In this document: piece by piece, positions 7,876 to 16,417 of the stretch | How positions within the stretch are numbered: the first letter of the stretch is position 1 | Layout of the letters: every line of letters begins with the position of its first letter | NCBI GenBank assembly: GCA_027044845.1 | Contig: JALUBM010000171.1 | Location: 1 to 24,036, forward strand | DNA: 24,036 nt | Source: Sulfurimonas sp. | GTDB taxonomy: Bacteria > Campylobacterota > Campylobacteria > Campylobacterales > Sulfurimonadaceae | Reading direction: 5' to 3' | The notes under the pieces: model-generated | The model's database searches: none | What the model was told of the DNA's origin: nothing | What the model saw: only the letters and a program-made list of their open reading frames with translations | Translations under genes and position numbers: made by a program

Positions 7876-10800
7876 TCAAATTGCAACATTCTCCTGCATC
7901 TCAATTTCAGGCTCCCTACTATTTATTAGATTTGCATATGCCTCTGAAATCTCTACTATTTCATTAAGATTAGTAAAACTCTTGTCGCTCCGCTCACCAC
8001 TCATAAACTCTTTTGATATTGCAAGAGCTTCTAAAGCCCCCTCCGCATTGGAATCGTTGAACGTCATTTTTTGCTCGACAATACCATTAGCGATACATTC
8101 ATTTGATATATCTTCTAGCGCTTTATTATTGTCGCTCAAAATGAATATATCTTCTTCATTTATTTGTGCCGATATTAACTTTTCAATATCGTTCATTGAT
8201 GATTTAACAGAACTATTTTCTTGCGTTGGAACAGTTTTTAAAGCAATATTTTTTCCACCTGAAAATACACTTATTTCCGCACTTTCTGAAAATCTTGGCT
8301 TGAAAGTTCTACTAAAAAACTGCTGTAAATTTGCAGGGGAAACGGTAGTGCCTGTAGTGTACAATTTCCCCTTTTTCATTCCTCTACCATTGTCATCAAT
8401 ACAAAACATTCCTTTTGGCGACAAATCAAGACCCCTAGCCCCTGCATCAATATTTGTAAATATTGGAGATTGGATTTGTCTCGCATTCGCTTTATTGACT
8501 TCATTACTTATAAGATTACTTGGAGCTATTAATAGCTCGATATTGTGTTTTTCAAACAACTTCTGCGTATCAATCTTATTGAGTATTTTTTTAAGGTCTG
8601 AAGATTGCACGACTTGAATTTGAATTACTTTTTCTTTATTTGCCCTGCAAATCGCATTTGCAATTGCATCACACACATTAAATGCAGTAGATAATGTTCT
8701 GGCTGAACCGATAACAGGACTATACCCATTATCTATATCGCTCTTAATTTGCTTATCTCTACCTTTTGATGCAAAAACATTCATAACCTCAACATTATTA
8801 TGACTTCCCATTTTATAATCATACTCAATAGGATGTGGCAAGAACTCCTTCCATGCCTCTTTATAAAACCCAACTTTTTTTGAAAACTCTATTGGTCGCT
8901 CTTCTTTTTCCAAGAATGGATAACCACTTTTAAAATACAAATCTGTTTTTAGAATCATCTCGCCTGAGTTGCTTGACATTTTTTCTGGAAAAATACTGTT
9001 TGCCATAACAAATTCTGTTTCCTTATCATACATGTAAGCATCAAGAAAATGTTTTTGAAATTTATCAATAACAATGTTAAGTAGTTCTCTTTTCTCTTCA
9101 TCAACATTATCCATATTCCCATTTGAATTTAAGTATCTCTTATATTGCTCTGTAATACTATTTTTTGTGGTTTTGTTTGTCTCGGAGATTTGAGAAATAA
9201 ACTCTTCTCTTGTTATCTCTGAAAGGAAATCATTTTCTTCTTGCAATAATTCATAGTTAAATTTTGAATAGCTGTCTTTTCCTATTAAAGAATCAACAAA
9301 ATATTCAAAATTTGACTGCATTATATATTTTATTGTAGGAACAAAGTTTTCTCTAGCATAATAGTCGCAGTATGCTTCAAAAATAAGAGCTGACTGAATA
9401 TTATTGTCTGATATATCTTTAGCGCTAATTTCATTATTTATAATAGCATTCTTTGTATTAAAATGCTGAGCTCTATCTGGAAAGTCAATTGTTTCATTAA
9501 CACCATGCAAAAGCTCTCTTGTGGCAATATTAATATGCCCACCCTCTTGACTGTTTAGTAGCTGAATAAATGAAAAAACTGATTGTAGTCCAGCCTCTTC
9601 TTTTATAAGTGTATTTCTCCCATTTCTGTTTGAAAATACCAAGCTTTTAAGAAAATCAGCACCACTGCCATACTCTAAAATATTTTTTGCCTGTGTGAAA
9701 CAATAGGTGAAGGTTTGAAGAGCTTGCGAAAATTCTATTTCCCCCATTACAATTCCATCATCTGTGATTGATTTTATAAAATCATTAGTGAAATCAACAG
9801 CTATTTTGTAAGAGTCTTCTTTTGATTTATGGAATGAGATTGCTGTTGAATAAAACATGTCGCTGTAGTGTTTCTGTGTAAGTGTTGCATTGATGAGATT
9901 TTTAATTGCGGTGTTTCTTAAACTAAAAATACCATAAGACTCCGTGAGCTGTTGACTAAATTCTTTTACATCTTTAATCCCATCAAGATATGCCATTTGA
10001 TATGCTATATTTTTAGGATATCCGTCAAGAAATGTACCTGTCGCTAAAACGATATTATCACTCTTCTCCGCAAGACTTCGCATTACATCTGCTTTGTTAC
10101 CTTTTGCACCAGCATCACTTTCATCTACGGAGAGAACAAAGTTTTCCTTATTTTCTATAATATTGGAGTGATAAAAATAATCTTTTGATGCTTGCTCAGA
10201 AGACTTCCTAATAGGAAGGACACCATCGCTATTCTCGCTATAGTCAAGTTCCATTTGAATAGATGTTGAACTTAGGTCAAAAAATGTCTTTGTCGGAACT
10301 ACTGAAACTTTCTTTTCCGTAACCATATCGTCTTTATATTCTTTCTTGTTTGCACCTATCTTTGCGTACACAACACGGTCATTAGCTCTTGAGGATATGT
10401 TGTATATAGGATTAAGGATGGCAATACTCTCTAATGACAGCATGACATTACAAGTATCTGAGGCAGATGCCTTTTTTAAAAATTCCTCGTTTGCTTTATT
10501 GTCAAGCAATGATGAGAGAGTTAAATTAAATTTTTTTAGACCCTCAGTTCTCGATGCAATAATGTCAATTAGCCCTTTCTTAGAAAGCATATTGAGATGC
10601 TCTCTGATACTCTCTAGGAATTTCTCTGCTTCAAAATCATATTCTGTATCAACTCTTTCTTCATTGATTTTTTTAACAAACGCATCAACAATATCTGGAC
10701 TGAAATTAAACTCTAATATTTCAGCCAGAATATCTTTGTTTGATAATATATCTGTTTTAGTGTATTTTGCAAAATGATTAAAAAATTGTTCTGCTATAAA

Positions 10801-11322
10801 AACTGAGTCATAGCCATAAGGAGTCAACTGATGAATAAAATCTTGGATATTACAGATTGTATTATTTTTGTTTACCAAAGAGTATGCAGTTGAATCCTCA
10901 TTTGGAAGATAAATTTTATTTGCTTCAAAATCACGCAGTTCTCTGATTGCATTGTTATCACCAGACGGTATATCTTCAGCTTCTATACTTATCTCAACAT
11001 CATGTTTTGTTTTAATAAGAATTTTATTTTCTTTTTCATAGATTGCATTTTCAAACATTGGATTCTTTTCAACATAATTCACACTTAAAAGATTGCTTTT
11101 TGAAGACATTGTGAAAAGGGGAAAATCATGTGGTAAGTCTTTCTTTTGTTTTAATGATTTTTCAACATCTCGATAGTGTGCTTTATGGACTTTGATAATT
11201 TTATCACAAACAATCTTCGCATCATTAGAATTTATATTTATTTTTTTATCAACACCATCCAATTTATCAAGTCTCTCCAAATAAAGAAAAGTTGTTATAA
11301 GCATATCCTCTGGACATTTCAT
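7876..11322 (-). CDS. SF2 helicase part carrying motifs II to VI but no Walker A (1148 aa)
   Basis: Residues 1-390 are unrecognised. A DEAD-type motif II follows at 400-403 (SVDESDAG), and motif III (LATGTFLDGYPKN) at 426-438, a form like the ATGTP of strawberry-notch or DarB-type helicases. A long helical region leads to the C-terminal RecA fold, with DAGARGLDLS (961-968, motif V) and LQQFFSRTFKPR (999-1010, motif VI with arginine-finger candidates R1005 and R1010). I see no GKT/GKS P-loop before motif II. The missing motif I is found at the C-terminus of the 1160-aa protein encoded two genes upstream. The two proteins are best read as halves of one DNA-dependent ATPase that must assemble. 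The ATG at 11322 has AAGGAG seven bases upstream, so it is a properly translated gene and not a fragment left by a simple frameshift. Confidence 0.82.
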   Translation of the reverse strand: MKCPEDMLITTFLYLERLDKLDGVDKKININSNDAKIVCDKIIKVHKAHYRDVEKSLKQKKDLPHDFPLFTMSSKSNLLSVNYVEKNPMFENAIYEKENKILIKTKHDVEISIEAEDIPSGDNNAIRELRDFEANKIYLPNEDSTAYSLVNKNNTICNIQDFIHQLTPYGYDSVFIAEQFFNHFAKYTKTDILSNKDILAEILEFNFSPDIVDAFVKKINEERVDTEYDFEAEKFLESIREHLNMLSKKGLIDIIASRTEGLKKFNLTLSSLLDNKANEEFLKKASASDTCNVMLSLESIAILNPIYNISSRANDRVVYAKIGANKKEYKDDMVTEKKVSVVPTKTFFDLSSTSIQMELDYSENSDGVLPIRKSSEQASKDYFYHSNIIENKENFVLSVDESDAGAKGNKADVMRSLAEKSDNIVLATGTFLDGYPKNIAYQMAYLDGIKDVKEFSQQLTESYGIFSLRNTAIKNLINATLTQKHYSDMFYSTAISFHKSKEDSYKIAVDFTNDFIKSITDDGIVMGEIEFSQALQTFTYCFTQAKNILEYGSGADFLKSLVFSNRNGRNTLIKEEAGLQSVFSFIQLLNSQEGGHINIATRELLHGVNETIDFPDRAQHFNTKNAIINNEISAKDISDNNIQSALIFEAYCDYYARENFVPTIKYIMQSNFEYFVDSLIGKDSYSKFNYELLQEENDFLSEITREEFISQISETNKTTKNSITEQYKRYLNSNGNMDNVDEEKRELLNIVIDKFQKHFLDAYMYDKETEFVMANSIFPEKMSSNSGEMILKTDLYFKSGYPFLEKEERPIEFSKKVGFYKEAWKEFLPHPIEYDYKMGSHNNVEVMNVFASKGRDKQIKSDIDNGYSPVIGSARTLSTAFNVCDAIANAICRANKEKVIQIQVVQSSDLKKILNKIDTQKLFEKHNIELLIAPSNLISNEVNKANARQIQSPIFTNIDAGARGLDLSPKGMFCIDDNGRGMKKGKLYTTGTTVSPANLQQFFSRTFKPRFSESAEISVFSGGKNIALKTVPTQENSSVKSSMNDIEKLISAQINEEDIFILSDNNKALEDISNECIANGIVEQKMTFNDSNAEGALEALAISKEFMSGERSDKSFTNLNEIVEISEAYANLINSREPEIEMQENVAI

Positions 11323-11338
11323 TTAAAAGCTCCTTATT

Positions 11339-12547
11339 TTATTGTGGTGTTATTGGCGATTGAAAAGCATTATCTTGTTGATTTTCAATTTCATTCTCAA
11401 TATTTTCAACATACTCTTCGTTCTCTTCAGGCTTATGTTTATATATTGTAGCTAATGTGTCAGCATAGCCTTGATTATCGTATGGACTAAAGATATGAGA
11501 AGGCTTAAGACTTCTCATATCTTCATCTACTTTTTCAAGCTCAGAAAAAGTCATTTTATTGCTCTCATTTTCTGTGAGAATATCAATATCTTCTGTGTTT
11601 ATCTCCGAAGAGAGAACAGGAAACCCCTCGCTAGGTTCAATAATAATTGTTGGAATTGCTTCAGTATCAATTGTTTCTTTTTGCAAAAGAGTTGCTAAAT
11701 CTTCTTCCTCACATGTCGCTTCACTCTTATTGTTTTCAGAAATTACTTCATTAAATTTTTTGGTATATTCAGAAGACTTGCTCATTTTCTTGTCTATGCC
11801 TTCAGCATCTTCACTTACAACAGGGGAAGAGTCATCTAATACCTCTGGAGAATCCATAGAATCAAACATGTCTCCTATAATATCTCCATCTCTGTATTGA
11901 ATATCTGTATCAGCGTATTCAGTAGTCTCTTCATTTTCAAAAATATGCTCATTATTTTTTTTCACCAAATCTTCAATGGGACAGATATCATGTTCATCAC
12001 CTGCTTCGTCTATCTCGATGACGGAGTTTTCTTTAATATCAACTTCTTTTTCTTTTTTTTGATTTTCCTTAAAAAGTAATTTTTTCATATCGTCTAAAGA
12101 ATCCAAGACTTGTGCATGGGCTTTCTTGAAAATTTTATCAACATCTGAAATTTTTGGATTAGAAGGAAGAATATTAGACCATGCTAGGAGTTTTAATTGC
12201 TCTTCCTCATTAAAATCTTCTTTATTAATATTCTTAACACTATATGTTCCATCATCTTTCTTTTCTGCAACACAAATATAATTTTCAAAATCGTAATTAA
12301 ATTTTTTATTGTCTTTTTCACTTACAGCGCCATTTTTTCTAATATCTTCCACAATTTTGTTTCTACTAATATTGGCTTCTGCATAAGAAAGGCTACTGTT
12401 AGAGATTTCAGAATTAATATTTTGCTCGTACTCAACCCATTTCTTTAAAGGTTCTATTTGTTGTTCTAAAAATATAAGGTATTGTTTTCTAATTGCCTCT
12501 ATATCATCTTCTGATATATTAATTTTTTTTAATTTTTTTATATCCAT
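11339..12547 (-). CDS. Acidic, largely disordered protein between the helicase halves (402 aa)
   Basis: I do not recognise a family. Residues 1-160 are helical (a predicted coiled coil at the start, IKKLKKINISEDDIEAIRK). From about 165 to the end the chain is rich in Glu, Asp and Ser and probably disordered, with short hydrophobic islands (IPTIIIEPSEGFPVLSS). A GTG nine bases upstream could start the frame, but the ATG at 12547 has AAGGG eight bases before it and is preferred. The stop is 16 bases before the start of the 1148-aa gene. It lies between two genes that share one helicase core, so a bridging or DNA-mimic role is possible; that is inference only. It shows no sign of an intron maturase, homing endonuclease or transposase. 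Confidence 0.78.
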   Translation of the reverse strand: MDIKKLKKINISEDDIEAIRKQYLIFLEQQIEPLKKWVEYEQNINSEISNSSLSYAEANISRNKIVEDIRKNGAVSEKDNKKFNYDFENYICVAEKKDDGTYSVKNINKEDFNEEEQLKLLAWSNILPSNPKISDVDKIFKKAHAQVLDSLDDMKKLLFKENQKKEKEVDIKENSVIEIDEAGDEHDICPIEDLVKKNNEHIFENEETTEYADTDIQYRDGDIIGDMFDSMDSPEVLDDSSPVVSEDAEGIDKKMSKSSEYTKKFNEVISENNKSEATCEEEDLATLLQKETIDTEAIPTIIIEPSEGFPVLSSEINTEDIDILTENESNKMTFSELEKVDEDMRSLKPSHIFSPYDNQGYADTLATIYKHKPEENEEYVENIENEIENQQDNAFQSPITPQ

Positions 12548-12642
12548 AACCCTCACCCTTCACTACTTGTTTTGTTTATTTTATTTTCTTTTTGCTAAAA
12601 TATTACTTTGGTTTTGTTCCAATATAAAGGTAATATGCTTTA

Positions 12643-15600
12643 TTAACAAGCATTTTCCAAAAGAGGCAAAAATTTACTGCCATTGTGTTCTTTTTTTATC
12701 GTTTCCATTGAAATACCTTTGTTCTTAATTTCAGAGAGAAGTTCCTCAAACTCAAATCCAAATCTTTTAAGTTCTTCAACCTGCCCTACTCCCTTTTTTA
12801 TAAAAAATGGATTTAATATTTTTGGGATATTTGCAAATATTTCCGTTCCTTCTGCAAAAAACTCATAGACATTGTTTGTATCTAAGATGGTTACATCAGC
12901 AGTTGTCTTTGGCATATTAAAGTTAATATTCGTCATCATAAGGGGAAGGTGTCTCATCATTTGAGATACAATATCGTTCATTGTCTTTGTCTCAAGCATT
13001 AGGCTTGCATCCAAACCTTTATATAGCATAAGAAGGTACATTTCATTCAGAAATGCCAATGTTTTACCACTTCGCATCTCCCAATTTATGATATCCACTT
13101 TTTTATCATCACTTATCTCAATAAATCTCTCTGGATTTTTAAATTGATGAGCCATTAAACCAAAAGTATTTGTCATAATATTTTCAAAAAACATATCATA
13201 AAGTTTACTGTTTTTATAGCCTTTATTTTTGTAGATATCAATAAGTGTTTTATTTAGGATGAACAATTTTGCAGTTTTTATTGCAGATTCAGAAATAGAT
13301 TTACGAACTTCATATTCTTCACTTAATTGCTCATAGACATCTATTGCAAAATTATTTTCAGACTCTACTAATGCCTCTTCGGATAAATTAGAATTTTTTG
13401 ATAACACCTTAAAAGATTCACGAATTAAAGAATCGCTTTTTGCTCTATATTTTTCATAAAATGAAATTGGGGCTTCCTCGAAAAAATTACTTATTTTAGT
13501 GAGTTCAGAATTTAAAAGCTTTTCACCAACATTATCAAATATGGCATTTTTTGCAAACACTTTTGGTAAAATTTTATCAGCTTTTGTTTGCTTTAGAAAA
13601 CTCGCATAATATTCAAACATATTATTTGTTTCAGCAAATTCTTTATATACAGATAACTGCTCAGATTCCAATGTCGGAGCATCTAAACTTTTATCGTCCT
13701 TTAGAGATTTTATTTTTTTTATAGATTCTATGGATTGTTCTGTCAGTTTTTTAGGATTAGCCTCTTTATCTCTATTTTCGTCAATTATGTATGTAAGATT
13801 TTCAAGGTGCTTTATAAAATTGGAAAATATAATCTCTTTTTTATCGTCACTAAGCTCTGCCTTTTCAACATAATCGTTGATATCAAACATATTAAGATTA
13901 TTCATAGAATTATAAAAATCAGTCAAAGAAATATTTAATTTTGCAATATCAAGTCCATCCTCATCAATAAAAACAAACACTTCCTCTCTTTTTAGCTCTA
14001 AATCAGCAGATATTTTATCTTCTGTTTTAATAATCAATCGAGAAGAGTCGAAGGCAAGAGAACTAATGGTATCCTTAATGTTGTCCGAAATTTCACTACC
14101 TTTGCTTTTATAAATATCAACAATTAAAGATATTAGAGCATTTTTGTCTTCTTTTGTTTCAAGGGAGAAGCTGGAAGGATAATAAGCTAATTTCATCAAA
14201 CCAAGAGATTCAGTGGCAACAATATCTTTCTTTGCTGGCTTTTCAGGACTTGATAAAGAGTAATTTGAATGTGTAGGCTTTCCAAGCCCTAATTCAACCC
14301 CATCCTCTAGTGCTAAGGATTCAATAATTTTATAAATTTCTGGATATTTGTCACGATAGAAAACAAGTAATCCTCTATCCAGCAACACATTTGAGTAAGT
14401 TGTTTTTTTGTAATCTCTATTTGGATTATAATTTCTATAATCAGGAAATATTTTTTCTTTTCTCAATGTGTCATTAGAATTAAGAGATTTTATGATTACT
14501 TCTTTCTTGTTTTCTATTGTATTGCTAATCTCAACAATATTTTTAATTTTATTGTCTGTTTCATTGATATATCTGCCAAGAGGTGTGACCAGAACACTAT
14601 CTCCGTCTCTGCTATTTTGATAAATATAAGATGAATTCATTCTACTTTTAAAATTATATAAGACACCTTGACTTCTGGACATTTCATTCTGAATTGTTTT
14701 TGTCGCTAATTTAATATCGGTATCAGAAATTACAACAAATTTATTTTTAGCTCTTGTGTCAATATTGGTGTCCAAAATAGTGAGACCATTTTCTTTTCTG
14801 TTTTGTATTTGTTCTTCAACTTGTTCTTCATTATGGCGAGAGCCTATCACAAAAAGAAGATTATCTGGGATACTCCTACCTGTGTATCCTGTCAATGTTT
14901 TTGGAACATTAAATATAAATCCATTAATATTTTCTTTTAGAAAGCTCTCCATTGAAGTTGGGTATAGCCCAAAAATATTTTGATTATGCTTTAAAATATT
15001 AACACTTTCCTCCGCAAGAGCATTGTTTTTTGTATATGGTAGACTTTGGTAAACAGTTGTGTTTTCAACTGCTTTTGATAATGTTATGTTTGAGAATAGA
15101 ACAGAATAATCATCGATATGCATTGAGGTATCAACATTTGTAATTACATTATAGTTTCTATTATCAGACAATTCATCTTTATTTTTAAGTTCCTCCATTG
15201 AGCGAAATTCTGTTCCAATTAAATTTATTGATATACCAGCCATTTTTGCTGTTTTAAAAACAGATTCTCCACTGCCTGCTTGAAGGTCAAGAATAGGCAT
15301 TCTAAAGGGCTTTCTATCAAATATCTTATCAATCCTTTTATAAGGAAACATTTCTGATTTTGCTTTCTTTATTTCATCAACTTCTTCTGATGCAAACTTC
15401 TCAACAAGTTTTTGCATTTGCTTTAAGTTACTGCTTTCACTCTCGGTTTCATTTTGTTTTTGTTTTGTCGTGTTGTAATATCCCTCTAATACAAACTTAA
15501 TCAACATTTCTTGTTCTATTTGAAAGTTCTCCTTTTTAAACAAGAAGTGTTCTTTCACTTCATCAACTTTTGAGATTTTTTTTCTTATTGTCTTTGCAAC

Positions 15601-16125
15601 ATCCTTTATCCGCTCATCAAGAGTTGCTTTTTGAAATAAAGAAAAATAGATTTGAAACATATTTGTTGGTGTTTCATAAGCTTTGAGCTCTTTTTTTTGA
15701 GCCGTTTCTGAGGACTGTATAGGTTCTTCTTTTTGATTTAATCGTTCTGAAAAAACAGAAAAGTCCGTGTTACTCTTTCCTATATATACACTACCGTTAA
15801 ACATTTTTATAACGCAAACATCATTCGCTCCTGTATCGGAAAAATATTCTTTTATCTTTTGTTTTATGGAAATATTACTTTCAAGAAATAATGTGTCTTG
15901 CGTGTATATCATTGGTTTTACAGCAAGACTATTTTCTATTCCTTTAACTTCCAACGAAAACTCGCCATCATCATTTTTTTTAAATTTTAAAACAGAAGCA
16001 GTGTGATAAGCTTTTTTATCACCATTAGATTCAAGCATAATTTCTATAACATTATCAGGCGCGTCAAGATTTGCCCTATAACCCAAAAAGTTTGCTATGC
16101 TAATTTTCTGTGTTTTTTGAGACAT
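12643..16125 (-). CDS. Degenerate N6-methyltransferase domain with helicase motif I at its end (1160 aa)
   Basis: Residues 270-400 have the fold signature of an S-adenosylmethionine-dependent DNA methyltransferase: PILDLQAGSGES (motif I, 278-288), an acidic residue after the next strand (E306 in LIGTEF), and helix and strand features like the type I/N6 family. At the place of the catalytic NPPY the sequence is NITL (346-349), so methyl transfer is doubtful. Residues 400-980 are helical and unrecognised. At the C-terminus, HQFKNPERFI and then NWEMRSGKT (K1021, T1022) form the Q-like region and Walker A of an SF2 helicase, followed by a motif Ia-like segment (SLMLETKTMNDIV). The protein then ends at two consecutive stops (TAA TAA), before any motif II. 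The ATG at 16125 has GAAGGGAG and overlaps the upstream gene by 26 bases. Single-chain relatives of this kind include P1 DarB and, as I recall, large methylase/helicase proteins of Helicobacter elements. Confidence 0.82.
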   Translation of the reverse strand: MSQKTQKISIANFLGYRANLDAPDNVIEIMLESNGDKKAYHTASVLKFKKNDDGEFSLEVKGIENSLAVKPMIYTQDTLFLESNISIKQKIKEYFSDTGANDVCVIKMFNGSVYIGKSNTDFSVFSERLNQKEEPIQSSETAQKKELKAYETPTNMFQIYFSLFQKATLDERIKDVAKTIRKKISKVDEVKEHFLFKKENFQIEQEMLIKFVLEGYYNTTKQKQNETESESSNLKQMQKLVEKFASEEVDEIKKAKSEMFPYKRIDKIFDRKPFRMPILDLQAGSGESVFKTAKMAGISINLIGTEFRSMEELKNKDELSDNRNYNVITNVDTSMHIDDYSVLFSNITLSKAVENTTVYQSLPYTKNNALAEESVNILKHNQNIFGLYPTSMESFLKENINGFIFNVPKTLTGYTGRSIPDNLLFVIGSRHNEEQVEEQIQNRKENGLTILDTNIDTRAKNKFVVISDTDIKLATKTIQNEMSRSQGVLYNFKSRMNSSYIYQNSRDGDSVLVTPLGRYINETDNKIKNIVEISNTIENKKEVIIKSLNSNDTLRKEKIFPDYRNYNPNRDYKKTTYSNVLLDRGLLVFYRDKYPEIYKIIESLALEDGVELGLGKPTHSNYSLSSPEKPAKKDIVATESLGLMKLAYYPSSFSLETKEDKNALISLIVDIYKSKGSEISDNIKDTISSLAFDSSRLIIKTEDKISADLELKREEVFVFIDEDGLDIAKLNISLTDFYNSMNNLNMFDINDYVEKAELSDDKKEIIFSNFIKHLENLTYIIDENRDKEANPKKLTEQSIESIKKIKSLKDDKSLDAPTLESEQLSVYKEFAETNNMFEYYASFLKQTKADKILPKVFAKNAIFDNVGEKLLNSELTKISNFFEEAPISFYEKYRAKSDSLIRESFKVLSKNSNLSEEALVESENNFAIDVYEQLSEEYEVRKSISESAIKTAKLFILNKTLIDIYKNKGYKNSKLYDMFFENIMTNTFGLMAHQFKNPERFIEISDDKKVDIINWEMRSGKTLAFLNEMYLLMLYKGLDASLMLETKTMNDIVSQMMRHLPLMMTNINFNMPKTTADVTILDTNNVYEFFAEGTEIFANIPKILNPFFIKKGVGQVEELKRFGFEFEELLSEIKNKGISMETIKKEHNGSKFLPLLENAC

Positions 16126-16402
16126 ATTTACTCCCTTCGTAAAACTCTATTTTTTTTAACTTTCTAAGATTTGACTTGCGCACACTTAATATTTGACTGT
16201 TTAACTTTATTATTTTTAATTCTAGGTCAGCTCTTTTTTTTGCAGAACTATGAATATCATCAATAGATGACATTAAATCTTTTTGTCCTTGAAGTATGTC
16301 TTTCACTGTTTCTGTAACAGATGTGTAACCATTAACAGATGTGTAACAAGCACCACCAAAAACATAAGTAACCAAAAATATAGATAAGGCAAAAAAACGC
16401 AT
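16100..16402 (-). CDS. Small exported protein (100 aa)
   Basis: Residues 1-16 are a hydrophobic signal sequence (FFALSIFLVTYVFGGA) followed by Cys19. The residues before the cysteine (GGA) are not a good lipobox, so it may be cut by signal peptidase I or, less likely, be a lipoprotein. The mature part carries a six-residue repeat (YTSVNG, YTSVTE) and then a long amphipathic helix (25-75). The helix-rich periplasmic form recalls VirB5/TrbJ-type pilus or surface proteins in a general way, without a clear match. The frame is open for 27 more codons upstream, but the ATG at 16402 is preferred: AAGGAGG lies eight bases before it and the signal peptide begins there. It overlaps the methyltransferase gene by 26 bases. 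Confidence 0.75.
   Translation of the reverse strand: MRFFALSIFLVTYVFGGACYTSVNGYTSVTETVKDILQGQKDLMSSIDDIHSSAKKRADLELKIIKLNSQILSVRKSNLRKLKKIEFYEGSKYVSKNTEN
16315..16347. repeat. Tandem 15-base repeat inside the small exported protein gene
   Basis: TAACAGATGTGTAAC occurs at 16315-16329 and again at 16333-16347, giving an 18-base period that stays in frame. It encodes the repeated YTSV just after the signal peptide and probably arose by slippage duplication. Confidence 0.85.
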
Positions 16403-16410
16403 TACAAGAA

Positions 16411-16417
16411 CCTCCTT
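16411..16417 (-). promoter_or_regulatory. Strong Shine-Dalgarno site that sets the start at 16402
   Basis: AAGGAGG on the minus strand, eight bases before the ATG at 16402. Its first bases overlap the TAA stop of the 667-aa gene (16416-16418). This argues against the longer reading frame that starts at 16483. Confidence 0.85.

Noticed and set aside
7982..8617. Plus-strand open frame of 211 codons
   Set aside because: It lies wholly opposite the helicase motif V/VI coding region, whose protein motifs are clear, and its translation is low in charged residues as expected for an antisense shadow.
11339..12642. Intron or insertion sequence as the cause of the helicase split
   Set aside because: The 402-aa product has no maturase, endonuclease or transposase features, and I see no terminal repeats or target duplications flanking it.
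12643..12660. Split intein joining the methyltransferase and helicase proteins, suggested by the C-terminal Asn-Ala-Cys
   Set aside because: No intein N- or C-terminal blocks (Cys...TxxH, HN) are visible at the ends of either protein, and the frame ends at a plain double stop.
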